Assembly (NCBI GenBank): GCA_964551995.1
Contig: CAZKFD010000011.1
Location: forward strand, 319,276-383,275
Source: DATKJS01 sp964551995
Lineage (GTDB): Bacteria; Acidobacteriota; Aminicenantia; Aminicenantales; Saccharicenantaceae
Reading direction: 5' to 3'
DNA: 64,000 nt
Positions 17,874 to 25,873 of the stretch are shown piece by piece (the first letter of the stretch is position 1; every line of letters begins with the position of its first letter). The position numbers were made by a program, and so were the translations under genes. The notes under the pieces are model-generated. The model made no database searches, was not told where the DNA came from, and worked only from the letters and a program-made list of their open reading frames with translations.

Positions 17874-18620
17874 TCAGGCGAGGCTCTGCTGGCGGCCCGA
17901 CGGCGTGACGGGCTTCTTGGCCCAGAACGTGCCGAACACGGTTTCACACCAGACGAGCTCGCTGTGGATGAAGCCCGCGGCCCGGAGCCAGCGCAGCCAG
18001 GCTTGATGGGTCGACGGGAAATAGGCGGGCCGGCTTCGGGCGTACCAGTCCTGGAGATCCTGCCGGTCCACCCCCGTCGCCAGGACGTCCCGCTCCCACT
18101 GCTTCCAGATGATGCTGCGCGCTTCCGCAGAATTCATCTCCAGCATCACGGAGAAGGCGAAAATCCCGCCCGGCTTGAGGGACCAGAAGACGTTCCGGCA
18201 GAGGGCGTCTTTCTCGGCTGCCGTCTCGAGGAAATGGAAAGCCAGGTTGGACAGGGCGTAATCGAAAGCCATGGGCCGCGAATAGCGGCCGGTGCTCCTT
18301 CGCTCGATCTCGACCCAGCCGGCGCTCCGGCCGAGCCGCTCCCGGCAGGCCAGAACCATGGCGGGCTCGTATTCGACGGCCGTCAATTTCATCCGGGGGA
18401 CTTCCTCGATGAGCCGGGAGGTTAAGAGTCCCGTCCGGGAACCGAGCTCGAGGACCGACGGTGATTCCGTCTCCCTCGTAAGCATGGCTTCGAGGAGGGA
18501 ATCCAGGATCTCGGCCTGGCAAGGGACGAACCGCCGGATTTCCGCGTCGAAGGCCTCGGGGACGGAGAGAAAGGGGGCGTCCGCGGCGACAGGCGTGCCG
18601 GGGACGCAACATTCGTTCAT
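17874..18620 (-). CDS. Class I SAM-dependent methyltransferase
   Basis: A protein of 248 residues. Motif I is seen as VLELGSRTGLLTSRLIEE, with a later acidic position (TAVEYEPAM) and motif IV-like FDYALSNLAFHFLE, then LKPGGIFAFSVMLE. The variant SRTG in place of the usual GxGTG still fits the fold. The substrate is unknown; the class resembles small-molecule or biotin/quinone-type methyltransferases. ATG 18620 follows an AAGGATCAGG stretch. The frame stays open further upstream but that part is shadow of the Nudix gene. Confidence 0.78.
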   Translation of the reverse strand: MNECCVPGTPVAADAPFLSVPEAFDAEIRRFVPCQAEILDSLLEAMLTRETESPSVLELGSRTGLLTSRLIEEVPRMKLTAVEYEPAMVLACRERLGRSAGWVEIERRSTGRYSRPMAFDYALSNLAFHFLETAAEKDALCRNVFWSLKPGGIFAFSVMLEMNSAEARSIIWKQWERDVLATGVDRQDLQDWYARSRPAYFPSTHQAWLRWLRAAGFIHSELVWCETVFGTFWAKKPVTPSGRQQSLA

Positions 18621-18752
18621 CAAGACCTGATCCTTAGCAGGTTGTAAGCCCTGCCGGTGTTTTAGTCGCATGAAGGCCGCGGATTCCGCAAAATCGCGGG
18701 ATTTCCCACTCTCCTCCGGGCATCCGAGGCTCGCGGGCGCCGGCCGTTTTGA

Positions 18753-18758
18753 TATAAT
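18753..18758 (+). promoter_or_regulatory. -10 box (TATAAT) of the Nudix gene
   Basis: TTTTGATATAATAC lies 28 bases before ATG 18786, giving a leader of about 20 bases. No convincing -35 box. Confidence 0.5.
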
Positions 18759-18785
18759 ACAGGGACGCCGCCTGGGGCGGTCGAG

Positions 18786-19418
18786 ATGGACAGCCGCACC
18801 CTTCTGGAGAAGATCGAATGGGCCCTTCGAGAGCCGCTCCCCGGAATCCCGGCCCAGCTCGCCATGGCGCCTGAGCCCCGGCGGGGCCACAAAGCTTATT
18901 TCGAGGTCGAGGGGAGCTGCCTCAAGGCTGGGGTCCTGGTCCTTCTGTTCGAGCGGGCGGGCCAGCTTCGACTCCTCCTGACTCAGAGGGCCGACCGTCT
19001 CCTCCATCATCGAGGCCAGATTTCCCTGCCCGGGGGGGAACAGCAGCCCGGTGAATCCGCCGAGGCGACGGGTCTCCGCGAGACCGAAGAGGAGCTGGGG
19101 CTGGTTCTGGAGGGCGCGACGATCCTGGGCCGGCTGACGCCTCTTTATATTCCGCCGAGCAACTTCTGTGTCTATCCCACGGTCGTCTTTTTCGCGGGGA
19201 CGCCGGTTGTCCGGCCGCAGCCGGACGAGGTGGCTGAAGTCATCGAGTTCCCCCTCCAGTGCCTGGCCGACCCGTTGAGCCGCCGGCGCGAAACATGGAC
19301 GATCGAGGGCCGGACGGTGAGCGTGCCCTTTTACGAGTTCGCAGGATACAAAATCTGGGGCGCGACGGCCATGATCCTGGCGGAGCTTGCGGCCCTGCTC
19401 GAGAAGATGCTTGATTGA
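18786..19418 (+). CDS. Nudix hydrolase, CoA-pyrophosphatase (NudL) type
   Basis: A protein of 210 residues. A complete Nudix box GX5EX7REUXEEXGU is present (G-EQQPG-E-SAEATGL-RETEEELGL). It is preceded by LLTQRADRLLHHRGQISLPGG, the extra signature that marks coenzyme A pyrophosphatases. Members cleave CoA or oxidised CoA to phosphopantetheine and 3',5'-ADP. The gene lies 49 bases before trpS on the same strand, but trpS has its own promoter-like sequence. Confidence 0.85.
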   Translation: MDSRTLLEKIEWALREPLPGIPAQLAMAPEPRRGHKAYFEVEGSCLKAGVLVLLFERAGQLRLLLTQRADRLLHHRGQISLPGGEQQPGESAEATGLRETEEELGLVLEGATILGRLTPLYIPPSNFCVYPTVVFFAGTPVVRPQPDEVAEVIEFPLQCLADPLSRRRETWTIEGRTVSVPFYEFAGYKIWGATAMILAELAALLEKMLD

Positions 19419-19440
19419 CTGCCCCGAAGGCCGATACAAT
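19411..19440 (+). promoter_or_regulatory. Probable sigma-70-type promoter of trpS
   Basis: TTGATT (19411-19416), an 18-base spacer and TACAAT (19435-19440) precede ATG 19468 by 27 bases. This is one of the few promoters in the window with a recognisable -35. Confidence 0.5.
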
Positions 19441-19467
19441 ACGTCCGGTGTTGAATGAGGTCCGGAT

Positions 19468-20460
19468 ATGAGCAAACGCAAGCGCGTCCTGAGCGGCATC
19501 CAGCCGAGCGGCACGATCCACATCGGCAATTATTTCGGGGCTATCGAGAACTGGGTCCGCCTGATCCCGGACTACGATTGCTTTTTCACGATCGTCGACT
19601 ATCACGCCATAACGCAGAGCTACGAGCCCTCCCTCATGCAAAAGCGGATCTGGGAGGCCGCGCTGGACAACATCGCCGCCGGGCTCGACCCCGCCCGGTG
19701 CACGATCTTCGTCCAGAGCCACGTCCCGGAGCACACGGAGCTCTGCTGGCTTCTCAACTGCGTCACCCCGACGGGCGAGCTCGGCCGCATGACCCAGTTC
19801 AAGGAGAAGTCCGAGCGGGAGCCGGAGAACGTCACGGCCGGCCTGCTCAACTACCCCATCCTCCAGGCCGCGGACATCCTCATCTACAAGGCCGACGCCG
19901 TCCCGGTCGGCGAGGACCAGGCCCAGCACCTCGAGCTCACGCGCGAGATCGCCCGACGCTTCAACAACCGCTTCGGCGACTATTTCCCCGAGCCCCGGAC
20001 CCTGCTCGGCCGGGGCTCCCGGATCCTGGGGATCGACGGCGAAGCCAAGATGAGCAAATCCCTGAACAACGCCATCGGCGTCGCCGAGGACCCGGACGCC
20101 ATTTGGGAGAAACTGCGGCCGGCCAAAACGGACGTGGCCCGCAAGCGGCGCCGCGACCCTGGCCATCCCGACCGATGCAACATCTTCAGCTATCACAAAC
20201 TCGTGACTCCGGACCTAGAGATCCAGGAGATCATCGCCGGGTGCACCTCGGCGGGGATCGGCTGCATCGACTGCAAGAGGATCTTCTTCGGGAACCTGAT
20301 GCGCGTCCTGGGCCCGATCCGCGAGAAGCGCCGCGAGCTCGAGCGCAAGCCCGAGTTCGTCCGCGAGGCATTGAAGGAAGGAGCGAGGAAGGCCCGTTCC
20401 GCGGCCCGGGAGACGCTCGACGGCGCCAAGAGGCTGATGGGCCTCATTTCCGATTATTGA
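19468..20460 (+). CDS. trpS: Tryptophanyl-tRNA synthetase
   Basis: A protein of 330 residues, the usual length. Class I signatures are GTIHIGNYFG (HIGH) and AKMSKSLNNA (KMSKS). LSGIQPSG at the N-terminus and the DQAQHLELTREIARRFN block are specific for TrpRS. It attaches tryptophan to tRNA-Trp in the cytosol. The ATG overlaps no neighbour and follows the promoter at 19411. Confidence 0.95.
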   Translation: MSKRKRVLSGIQPSGTIHIGNYFGAIENWVRLIPDYDCFFTIVDYHAITQSYEPSLMQKRIWEAALDNIAAGLDPARCTIFVQSHVPEHTELCWLLNCVTPTGELGRMTQFKEKSEREPENVTAGLLNYPILQAADILIYKADAVPVGEDQAQHLELTREIARRFNNRFGDYFPEPRTLLGRGSRILGIDGEAKMSKSLNNAIGVAEDPDAIWEKLRPAKTDVARKRRRDPGHPDRCNIFSYHKLVTPDLEIQEIIAGCTSAGIGCIDCKRIFFGNLMRVLGPIREKRRELERKPEFVREALKEGARKARSAARETLDGAKRLMGLISDY

Positions 20461-20566
20461 CGGGAAAGGCCGCCCCGGCCGGGCGGCACCCCCGGCGTTC
20501 CCCAAGCAACCATTTCCCCGGCTCGTTCGTCTTTGGGATCGAAGGACGAATTCCGAGGAGGTTCGC

Positions 20567-21379
20567 ATGTCGAAGATTGGAAAACGGCTCCCGGCGGCCC
20601 TCCTGGCCGTGGCGCTGGCCGGGCTCTTCGCGTTCGCCGGGGCCGACTATCGCGAGGAATTTTCGAAATCCGTGCCCCTCAAGGCGGGCGAGACCTTCGT
20701 CCTGGCCAACGTCAACGGCAAGGTCTCGGTGTCCACGTGGAGGGAGAGCCGGGTCGAGATCAAGGCCGTGAAGATCGCGCGTGACGCCGCGCGGGACCTC
20801 AAGGACGTGGAGATCCGGGTCGCGGAATCGGCCGGAAGGGTCGAGGTCAAAGCCGTCTGGCCGAAAAACAGGCATGATGTTCATGTTTCTGTCAATTTCG
20901 AGGTCAGGGTGCCCGAGGACGTGAACTTGAAGAGGGTTGAGACCGTCAACGGCGACGTCAAGGTTTCGGGGTCTTTCGGCGCCGCGGTCCTGGGAAGCAC
21001 CAACGGCTCGGTGACGGCCGAAGGGGTCCGTGGCGCTCTCGACGCCGAGACGACGAACGGCGGGATCAGAGTTGTCGGGCTGGAAGGCCGGCTGGCTGCG
21101 GAGACCACGAACGGCAGCATACGCATTGAGAAGCTGACCTTTAGGGACGGGGTCCGGGCGGAGACGACGAACGGATCGATTCACCTGGCCTTCGGTTCCG
21201 CGGGGCCCGTCAACGCCACCCTCCGGGCGGAGACGACCAACGGACACGTCTCGGTGGATCTGCCCGTGACGCTGAAGAACCTCCGGCGGTCCCGGAGGAT
21301 GATTGAAGCTCAGGTCGGGCAGGGCGGCCCGGAAATCGCGCTCTGCACGACCAATGGTTCGATCCTGATCGGAGAGTAG
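20567..21379 (+). CDS. DUF4097-type exported repeat protein
   Basis: A protein of 270 residues with a signal peptide (hydrophobic core about 10-24, cleavage near AFAGA). The rest is a run of short beta-strand repeats each ending in a V/T-N-G-x-V/I turn: VNGKV, VNGDV, TNGSV, TNGGI, TNGSI, TNGSI, TNGHV and TNGSI. This is the DUF4097/putative adhesin beta-helix pattern. A Shine-Dalgarno GAGGAGG sits 8 bases before the ATG. It should be exported and adopt a repetitive beta-solenoid. Function is unknown; it is convergent with the Ser/Thr kinase gene. Confidence 0.8.
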   Translation: MSKIGKRLPAALLAVALAGLFAFAGADYREEFSKSVPLKAGETFVLANVNGKVSVSTWRESRVEIKAVKIARDAARDLKDVEIRVAESAGRVEVKAVWPKNRHDVHVSVNFEVRVPEDVNLKRVETVNGDVKVSGSFGAAVLGSTNGSVTAEGVRGALDAETTNGGIRVVGLEGRLAAETTNGSIRIEKLTFRDGVRAETTNGSIHLAFGSAGPVNATLRAETTNGHVSVDLPVTLKNLRRSRRMIEAQVGQGGPEIALCTTNGSILIGE

Positions 21380-21389
21380 GCGGCCGCGG

Positions 21390-22790
21390 TTATCCTTTCG
21401 CGCCGGCGGCGGAGTCTTCCTTGATATAGAGGACGCCGGTCTGCTTGACAAGGCTCTGAAATTCCGCTTCGGGGATGTCGCCCCTGACTTCGGCCTCGAC
21501 GTGCCTGCCGAAGTAGAGCTTCTTGTTGACCCCCTCGATGAGACTCGTGACCCTGAGGTACAGCGCGGCCGGGGGCCTATCAGCCACGACGGTCACCTTG
21601 TCCCCACTGACGATGACGGCCCGGACCTCGGGAATCTTGGATATCTTCTGGACGAACCGGTTGAGCTGATGCCTCTTCTTGTTCCGGAGGGCGCGGTAGA
21701 GAAACAGGGCGATCACGGCCGGGGCGATCAGGGAGCCCCAATCGACACGGGCGACGAGGAGGGCGGTAGTCAGGATGACGGCTGCGGCCAGGACGATGAG
21801 GCCTTTGTTCCCGTAGGGGATCGACGTCTTGAGCCGCCCCGCCCATTCCCTGAGCCGCTCTCCGGGTGCTGGAGCGTAGCGGGAGCCGGTCTCGAGGTCC
21901 TCCTTCAGCCGCTTGAGGTCGGTCGCCAGGACGCGCGCATCGGCATAGCGATCCTCGGGCCGCTTGCGCAGGCAGCCGCTGACGACCCGCTGCACCTGGG
22001 GGGAGAGGTTCCTGCGCACGATCGTCACGGGCCGGGCCTCTTCATAGGCGATGGCGTGCATGGTGTCGAGCGGCGTTTCTCCTTTGAAGGGTAGCTCTCC
22101 CGTCACCATTTCGTACAAGACGATCCCCAGCGAAAAGATGTCGCTCCTCGGGCCCAGCCCCTGCCCCCGGGCCTGCTCCGGGCTCATGTAGCTAATCGTG
22201 CCCATGACGGCCCCGGGGAGGGTCTGGCCGCGCGCTTCGGTCAGAGTCCGGCCCGTCCCTCCGTCCTCGCCCCGCGTCGCTTCCGGAAGCTCAAGCAGCT
22301 TGGCCAGGCCGAAATCGAGGAGCTTGGCGTGGCCGTCGCGCGTTACCATGATGTTGTCGGACTTGATGTCCCGATGGACGATGTTCGCCTCGTGGGCCTT
22401 GGCGAGACCCTCGGCCACCTGGAAGGCGATTTCGACCGACCCGATGAGGTCGAGCTCCCCGTCGGCGATGAGGCGGCTGACGGTCTTGCCGTCGACATAC
22501 TCCATGGCGATGAAGATGCTGCCCTCGGCCTCGTCAATGTCGTAGACTTGGGCGATGGCGGGGTGGCTGAGGGCCGCGGCCGACTGGGCTTCCCGCAGAA
22601 ACCGGGTCCTTCGGTCCGGGTCGGCGACCAGCCCGGGGGTCAGCATTTTCAGGGCCACGGGCCGTTGGAGACGGAGGTCCCGGGCCCGGTAGACGACGCC
22701 CATGCCGCCCCGGCCGAGCAGGGCCTCGATTTTGTAGTGCTTGAGGGTCCGTCCGACCATATCGGACTCCGGCGGAGCGAGGCTATGCAT
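21390..22790 (-). CDS. PknB-type serine/threonine protein kinase with C-terminal membrane segment
   Basis: A protein of 466 residues. The kinase domain (about 17-280) has LLGRGGMGVVYRARD, VALKML, catalytic HRDIKSDN, DFG in LLDFGLAK, and SPEQARGQ. Two hydrophobic stretches near 330-365 would anchor it. The remaining C-terminus (about 375-466) has a small domain with KISKIPEVRAVIVSGDKVTVV, resembling a BON/transport-associated-type fold; that assignment is tentative. ATG 22790 has an AGGGGAGAC site 5 bases upstream. It lies 71 bases downstream of the 902-residue exported protein gene on the same strand. Confidence 0.9.
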   Translation of the reverse strand: MHSLAPPESDMVGRTLKHYKIEALLGRGGMGVVYRARDLRLQRPVALKMLTPGLVADPDRRTRFLREAQSAAALSHPAIAQVYDIDEAEGSIFIAMEYVDGKTVSRLIADGELDLIGSVEIAFQVAEGLAKAHEANIVHRDIKSDNIMVTRDGHAKLLDFGLAKLLELPEATRGEDGGTGRTLTEARGQTLPGAVMGTISYMSPEQARGQGLGPRSDIFSLGIVLYEMVTGELPFKGETPLDTMHAIAYEEARPVTIVRRNLSPQVQRVVSGCLRKRPEDRYADARVLATDLKRLKEDLETGSRYAPAPGERLREWAGRLKTSIPYGNKGLIVLAAAVILTTALLVARVDWGSLIAPAVIALFLYRALRNKKRHQLNRFVQKISKIPEVRAVIVSGDKVTVVADRPPAALYLRVTSLIEGVNKKLYFGRHVEAEVRGDIPEAEFQSLVKQTGVLYIKEDSAAGAKG

Positions 22791-22860
22791 TTGTCTCCCC
22801 TAAATATCACAGGGCCTCCGCGGGGTCAACAGTCCGGCAGGCTCCCGGACTCCGCGGCGC

Positions 22861-25569
22861 TCATTTGGTCGTGATGAGGTTCCTCTTCCGGAGCTCCGCC
22901 AGGCTGGCTTCCCAGGGCCCGGCGTCCGCCCAAAGATAGTACGAAAAGTAGCGGACCGTTTTCTGGAAAATGGGGACCCACGGCTGGAGCTCGGCGTAAT
23001 AGTGATGGGACTCTCCGTTGGAGGGGTGATTCATCCACACGTGGAGGAACTCGGGCTCGCTCACCGGGAAGGCGCCGACGAACGAGATGTCCTCGACCGT
23101 GTCCCGCCCCGCGTTCCAGCCTTCCTTGAGGAAGAAGATCCGTCCGAAGTACTCCTCGGGGCGCATCCGGACTTCTCGGCGTCCCTCGACCGACGGCACG
23201 ACGAAGACGTCCTCGGTCCAGTGCCTCTTGCCCAGCTTGAGCATCGGCTGGGGGCCGATCATATGAAGCTCGGGATTGCGGAACTCGAGGGCGAAGCGGA
23301 CCTCGACGAGTGGGGAGTCGCCGTACAGGGTGAAGATCTTTTCCAGGCGGTTCCCGTAATAGTCGGCCTCCATCCGAACCTGAACGAACGGTCCCGCTCT
23401 CCGGACGACTTCCGCGTCATAGACCTTGTCGGTCTCGATCGAGGCCTGCCCCAGGAAATCCTCGAAGCCTCCGTACGGGTAGAAGCCGCGCTCGCGGAAG
23501 GGCCTCTTGTCCGTGTCCTCCTTTTCGGGCCACAGCTTGAAGAAGACATTGTCGTTGCGGGCCTTGACGATATACTCGATGATGCGGGCCCCCGTCCGGA
23601 GCAGGGTCACCCGGACCTTGTCGTTCTCCATCCGGAATTCGCCGATCCCGTCGCCGTTGAGGTCGACCTCCGTCACCCTGGCCGCCCCCGAAGCGGGCCC
23701 GACGCCGAGCTGGGTCTCGTTGACCGCGCCGAGCGCCAGGGCTCTGACAGTGTAAGAGCCGGGCTTGAGAGGCAAGCGGAAGGTCATCGTTTCGTGTCCG
23801 CCCGGCCGGGCCGTTCCGATTCTCGAGGCCTCGAAGAAAGGATTCCCGGACCCGTTTCCGGCATAGACGCGGACCGTCACCGGATAGCCCGTCCCGCCCG
23901 TGAAGTTGCAGACGGAGACGGGATAGACGACTTCTGGCTCTTGGCCGTAGAGGAGCTTGTGGACCGAGACGACGGGAGGAAGGTCGAGAATCGTCAGCGT
24001 CCTTTTCCGATGTCCCCGCCAGCGCATCTCGACGAGGATCGGGTTGGTCCGGGCCATGGCGGCGAGGGTGGGCTCGACGAGGAAGCGGAACGTCCGTTCC
24101 GACCGCGGCGGAAGGGCGGCGTCCGCCGGCGCGCCCGTGACGCGAAGTTCCGGCGCCGGGCGGACCTCAAGCTCTCCGCGGACGGCGGCGTCGCCCGCAT
24201 TCTCCGCCCGGACGACGATCTCGCGGCCCTCGACAGAAGCTTCGAGCTGGAGCGCGTCGCCGAAATAATTCTCGAGATAGACGCGGTCGAGGAGAAGGAG
24301 CAGGAGGGCGCTGCGGAATCTCGCCGGTCCCTGCATCCGGCCTTGGGGAAGGACGCCGACGGCGCGCCGGCCCAGGATCGCCTCCCACATTGATTCGCGG
24401 GTCAGGGCGTTGCCCTTTTTCGTGAAGAGGACCATGCAGGCCGGCGCCTCCTCGCGGACCATTCCCGTCTGGAGAACGAAGGGAACATTCTCGCCGTCGA
24501 TCTGCTTCTTGTTTCCGTCGATCGCGATATAGCCGTCGTATTTGTACCTATCGCAATCCGGCGCGTAGACGGGACGGAAGATGTAGCCGTGCCGGTCCCT
24601 GACGAACGTGATCCATTCCTTTTCCGTCGGCATGTCCTGGAGCTTGACGCCGTCCCAGTTCCGGAGGCCGTAAGCGACCGTGCCGAGGCTGTGCGTGGCC
24701 TTGCCCGCGCCGACATCGGTGACGACGTCCCGCAGGCCGACCTTTGCCAGCCAGGCCGGGAGCTCGTCCTGCATCAGGTAATCCATGTAACCGCTGAAGG
24801 TGAACCAGTCGTCGCCCTGGTTGAGGCCCCGGCCGATGATTTCAAGGGGGTGGCCCGGAAAACAGGTGACACTGTGGAGGAGAGTCCCGGTGCCGAACCA
24901 ACCGCGGTGGAGGTCGTAGGACGCGAGGACGTCCCGGAGGCCGGAGAGGAGCCCCTTGAGACAGCTGCGGCTGTCGGCCGAATCGGTCACGACGGCGAAG
25001 AGGCGGCGGTCGCCGCTGCGGAGCTCGAAGGCGCGGAGGTCATGGAAGTCCCGGGCGTTGAGCTGATGGCCGTGAAGCCCTTCCCTCCAAGCGGTCATGT
25101 TGGGAAGACGGCCGAGGAGCTTTCGGCCGAGGGTGCTGTCGGGTTCGGCCCAGACAAGGACATCCTGCCTGTCGAGCGCCTTCTCGAGCGTCTCGGGCTC
25201 GGGGTCTTCGAGCTCGGGGAGGGGGGTTCGGAGATATCCGTCCAAAAAACCCTCGGCCAGGCAGAGTCCGGGGATTCCCAGCTCCTCGGCAATGTCCACT
25301 TTGCTCTGGGCGATGGATCTCGGGACATCGGGTTCGCCGATGAGATAGAGATTGCCATACTGGGACCATTTCCAGTAGATGTCGTGCCAATAGTTCGTGT
25401 AGCCGTTGAATTGTCCGGAGGTCGTAATGGGGGCGGCGAAGGGGCCGGACGCTCCGGCGGGCCGGAAATGGTCGAGGCTCTCGGCAATGGCGGCGGACCG
25501 CCCGATCAGCAGAAGTCCCGCAACCAGCAATACGGATGAACTCCGGGGGTTCCCGTTCGGCAAGACCAT
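22861..25569 (-). CDS. Large exported protein of unknown function (902 aa)
   Basis: A protein of 902 residues with an N-terminal hydrophobic export signal (about 13-30, AAIAES). The middle (about 445-620) contains immunoglobulin-like beta regions (VEGREIVVRAENAGDAAVRGEL; LPLKPGSYTVRALALGAVNE). DLNGDGIGEFRMEND near residue 645 looks like a Ca-binding dockerin-type loop. The last 250 residues (RMENDKVRVTLLRTGARI onward) resemble the galactose-mutarotase-like sandwich of carbohydrate-active enzymes. I do not recognise a catalytic domain in the first 440 residues. A periplasmic polysaccharide-related role is inference. GGAGGAA precedes the ATG, with a TATAAT at 25614-25619. Confidence 0.75.
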   Translation of the reverse strand: MVLPNGNPRSSSVLLVAGLLLIGRSAAIAESLDHFRPAGASGPFAAPITTSGQFNGYTNYWHDIYWKWSQYGNLYLIGEPDVPRSIAQSKVDIAEELGIPGLCLAEGFLDGYLRTPLPELEDPEPETLEKALDRQDVLVWAEPDSTLGRKLLGRLPNMTAWREGLHGHQLNARDFHDLRAFELRSGDRRLFAVVTDSADSRSCLKGLLSGLRDVLASYDLHRGWFGTGTLLHSVTCFPGHPLEIIGRGLNQGDDWFTFSGYMDYLMQDELPAWLAKVGLRDVVTDVGAGKATHSLGTVAYGLRNWDGVKLQDMPTEKEWITFVRDRHGYIFRPVYAPDCDRYKYDGYIAIDGNKKQIDGENVPFVLQTGMVREEAPACMVLFTKKGNALTRESMWEAILGRRAVGVLPQGRMQGPARFRSALLLLLLDRVYLENYFGDALQLEASVEGREIVVRAENAGDAAVRGELEVRPAPELRVTGAPADAALPPRSERTFRFLVEPTLAAMARTNPILVEMRWRGHRKRTLTILDLPPVVSVHKLLYGQEPEVVYPVSVCNFTGGTGYPVTVRVYAGNGSGNPFFEASRIGTARPGGHETMTFRLPLKPGSYTVRALALGAVNETQLGVGPASGAARVTEVDLNGDGIGEFRMENDKVRVTLLRTGARIIEYIVKARNDNVFFKLWPEKEDTDKRPFRERGFYPYGGFEDFLGQASIETDKVYDAEVVRRAGPFVQVRMEADYYGNRLEKIFTLYGDSPLVEVRFALEFRNPELHMIGPQPMLKLGKRHWTEDVFVVPSVEGRREVRMRPEEYFGRIFFLKEGWNAGRDTVEDISFVGAFPVSEPEFLHVWMNHPSNGESHHYYAELQPWVPIFQKTVRYFSYYLWADAGPWEASLAELRKRNLITTK

Positions 25570-25613
25570 CGCGTTCCTCCTCGTCTCGGAAGTCTCCGGG
25601 TCGGACCGCCCTT

Positions 25614-25619
25614 ATTATA
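25614..25619 (-). promoter_or_regulatory. -10 box of the 902-residue protein gene
   Basis: On the minus strand the sequence is TTTATAATAAGG, with a perfect TATAAT 44 bases before the ATG. No clear -35. Confidence 0.45.
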
Positions 25620-25788
25620 AAGGCGGCCGGCCTGTCAATGAAAGACGAGCTGAGGCACACGCCGTCCTTTTTTTCGGAACTCATTCCCGCGGCCCGGGAC
25701 GAAGCAGGCTCATCCGGCCCCGTTTTGCCGCCGGTAATCCGGTCAAGCGGGGGACTGTTGCTCTCTATAATATTGGCCTGTTTTTTGA

Positions 25789-25794
25789 TATAAT
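25789..25794 (+). promoter_or_regulatory. -10 box upstream of the efflux operon
   Basis: GATATAATATGG lies about 80 bases before the proposed start of the tolC-like gene; a second TATAAT lies at 25766-25771. The region 25620-25870 holds nothing else recognisable. Confidence 0.45.
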
Positions 25795-25873
25795 ATGGCG
25801 GGCCTGACGCCCCGCTGCCGGGTATCCGTCGCCGCCGGTTCGGCGCGTTCGAGGGCCTAAAGGAAGGTGTGCC

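Noticed and set aside
20939..21370. The repeated ACGACGAACGG-like segments as a CRISPR array
   Set aside because: The repeats are short, in frame and encode the TNG turns of the DUF4097 protein; no CRISPR array or cas gene was seen in the window.
23002..24393. 463-codon plus-strand frame opposite the 902-residue protein gene
   Set aside because: It has no motif or export signal; the minus-strand frame has a signal peptide, a ribosome site and a promoter.
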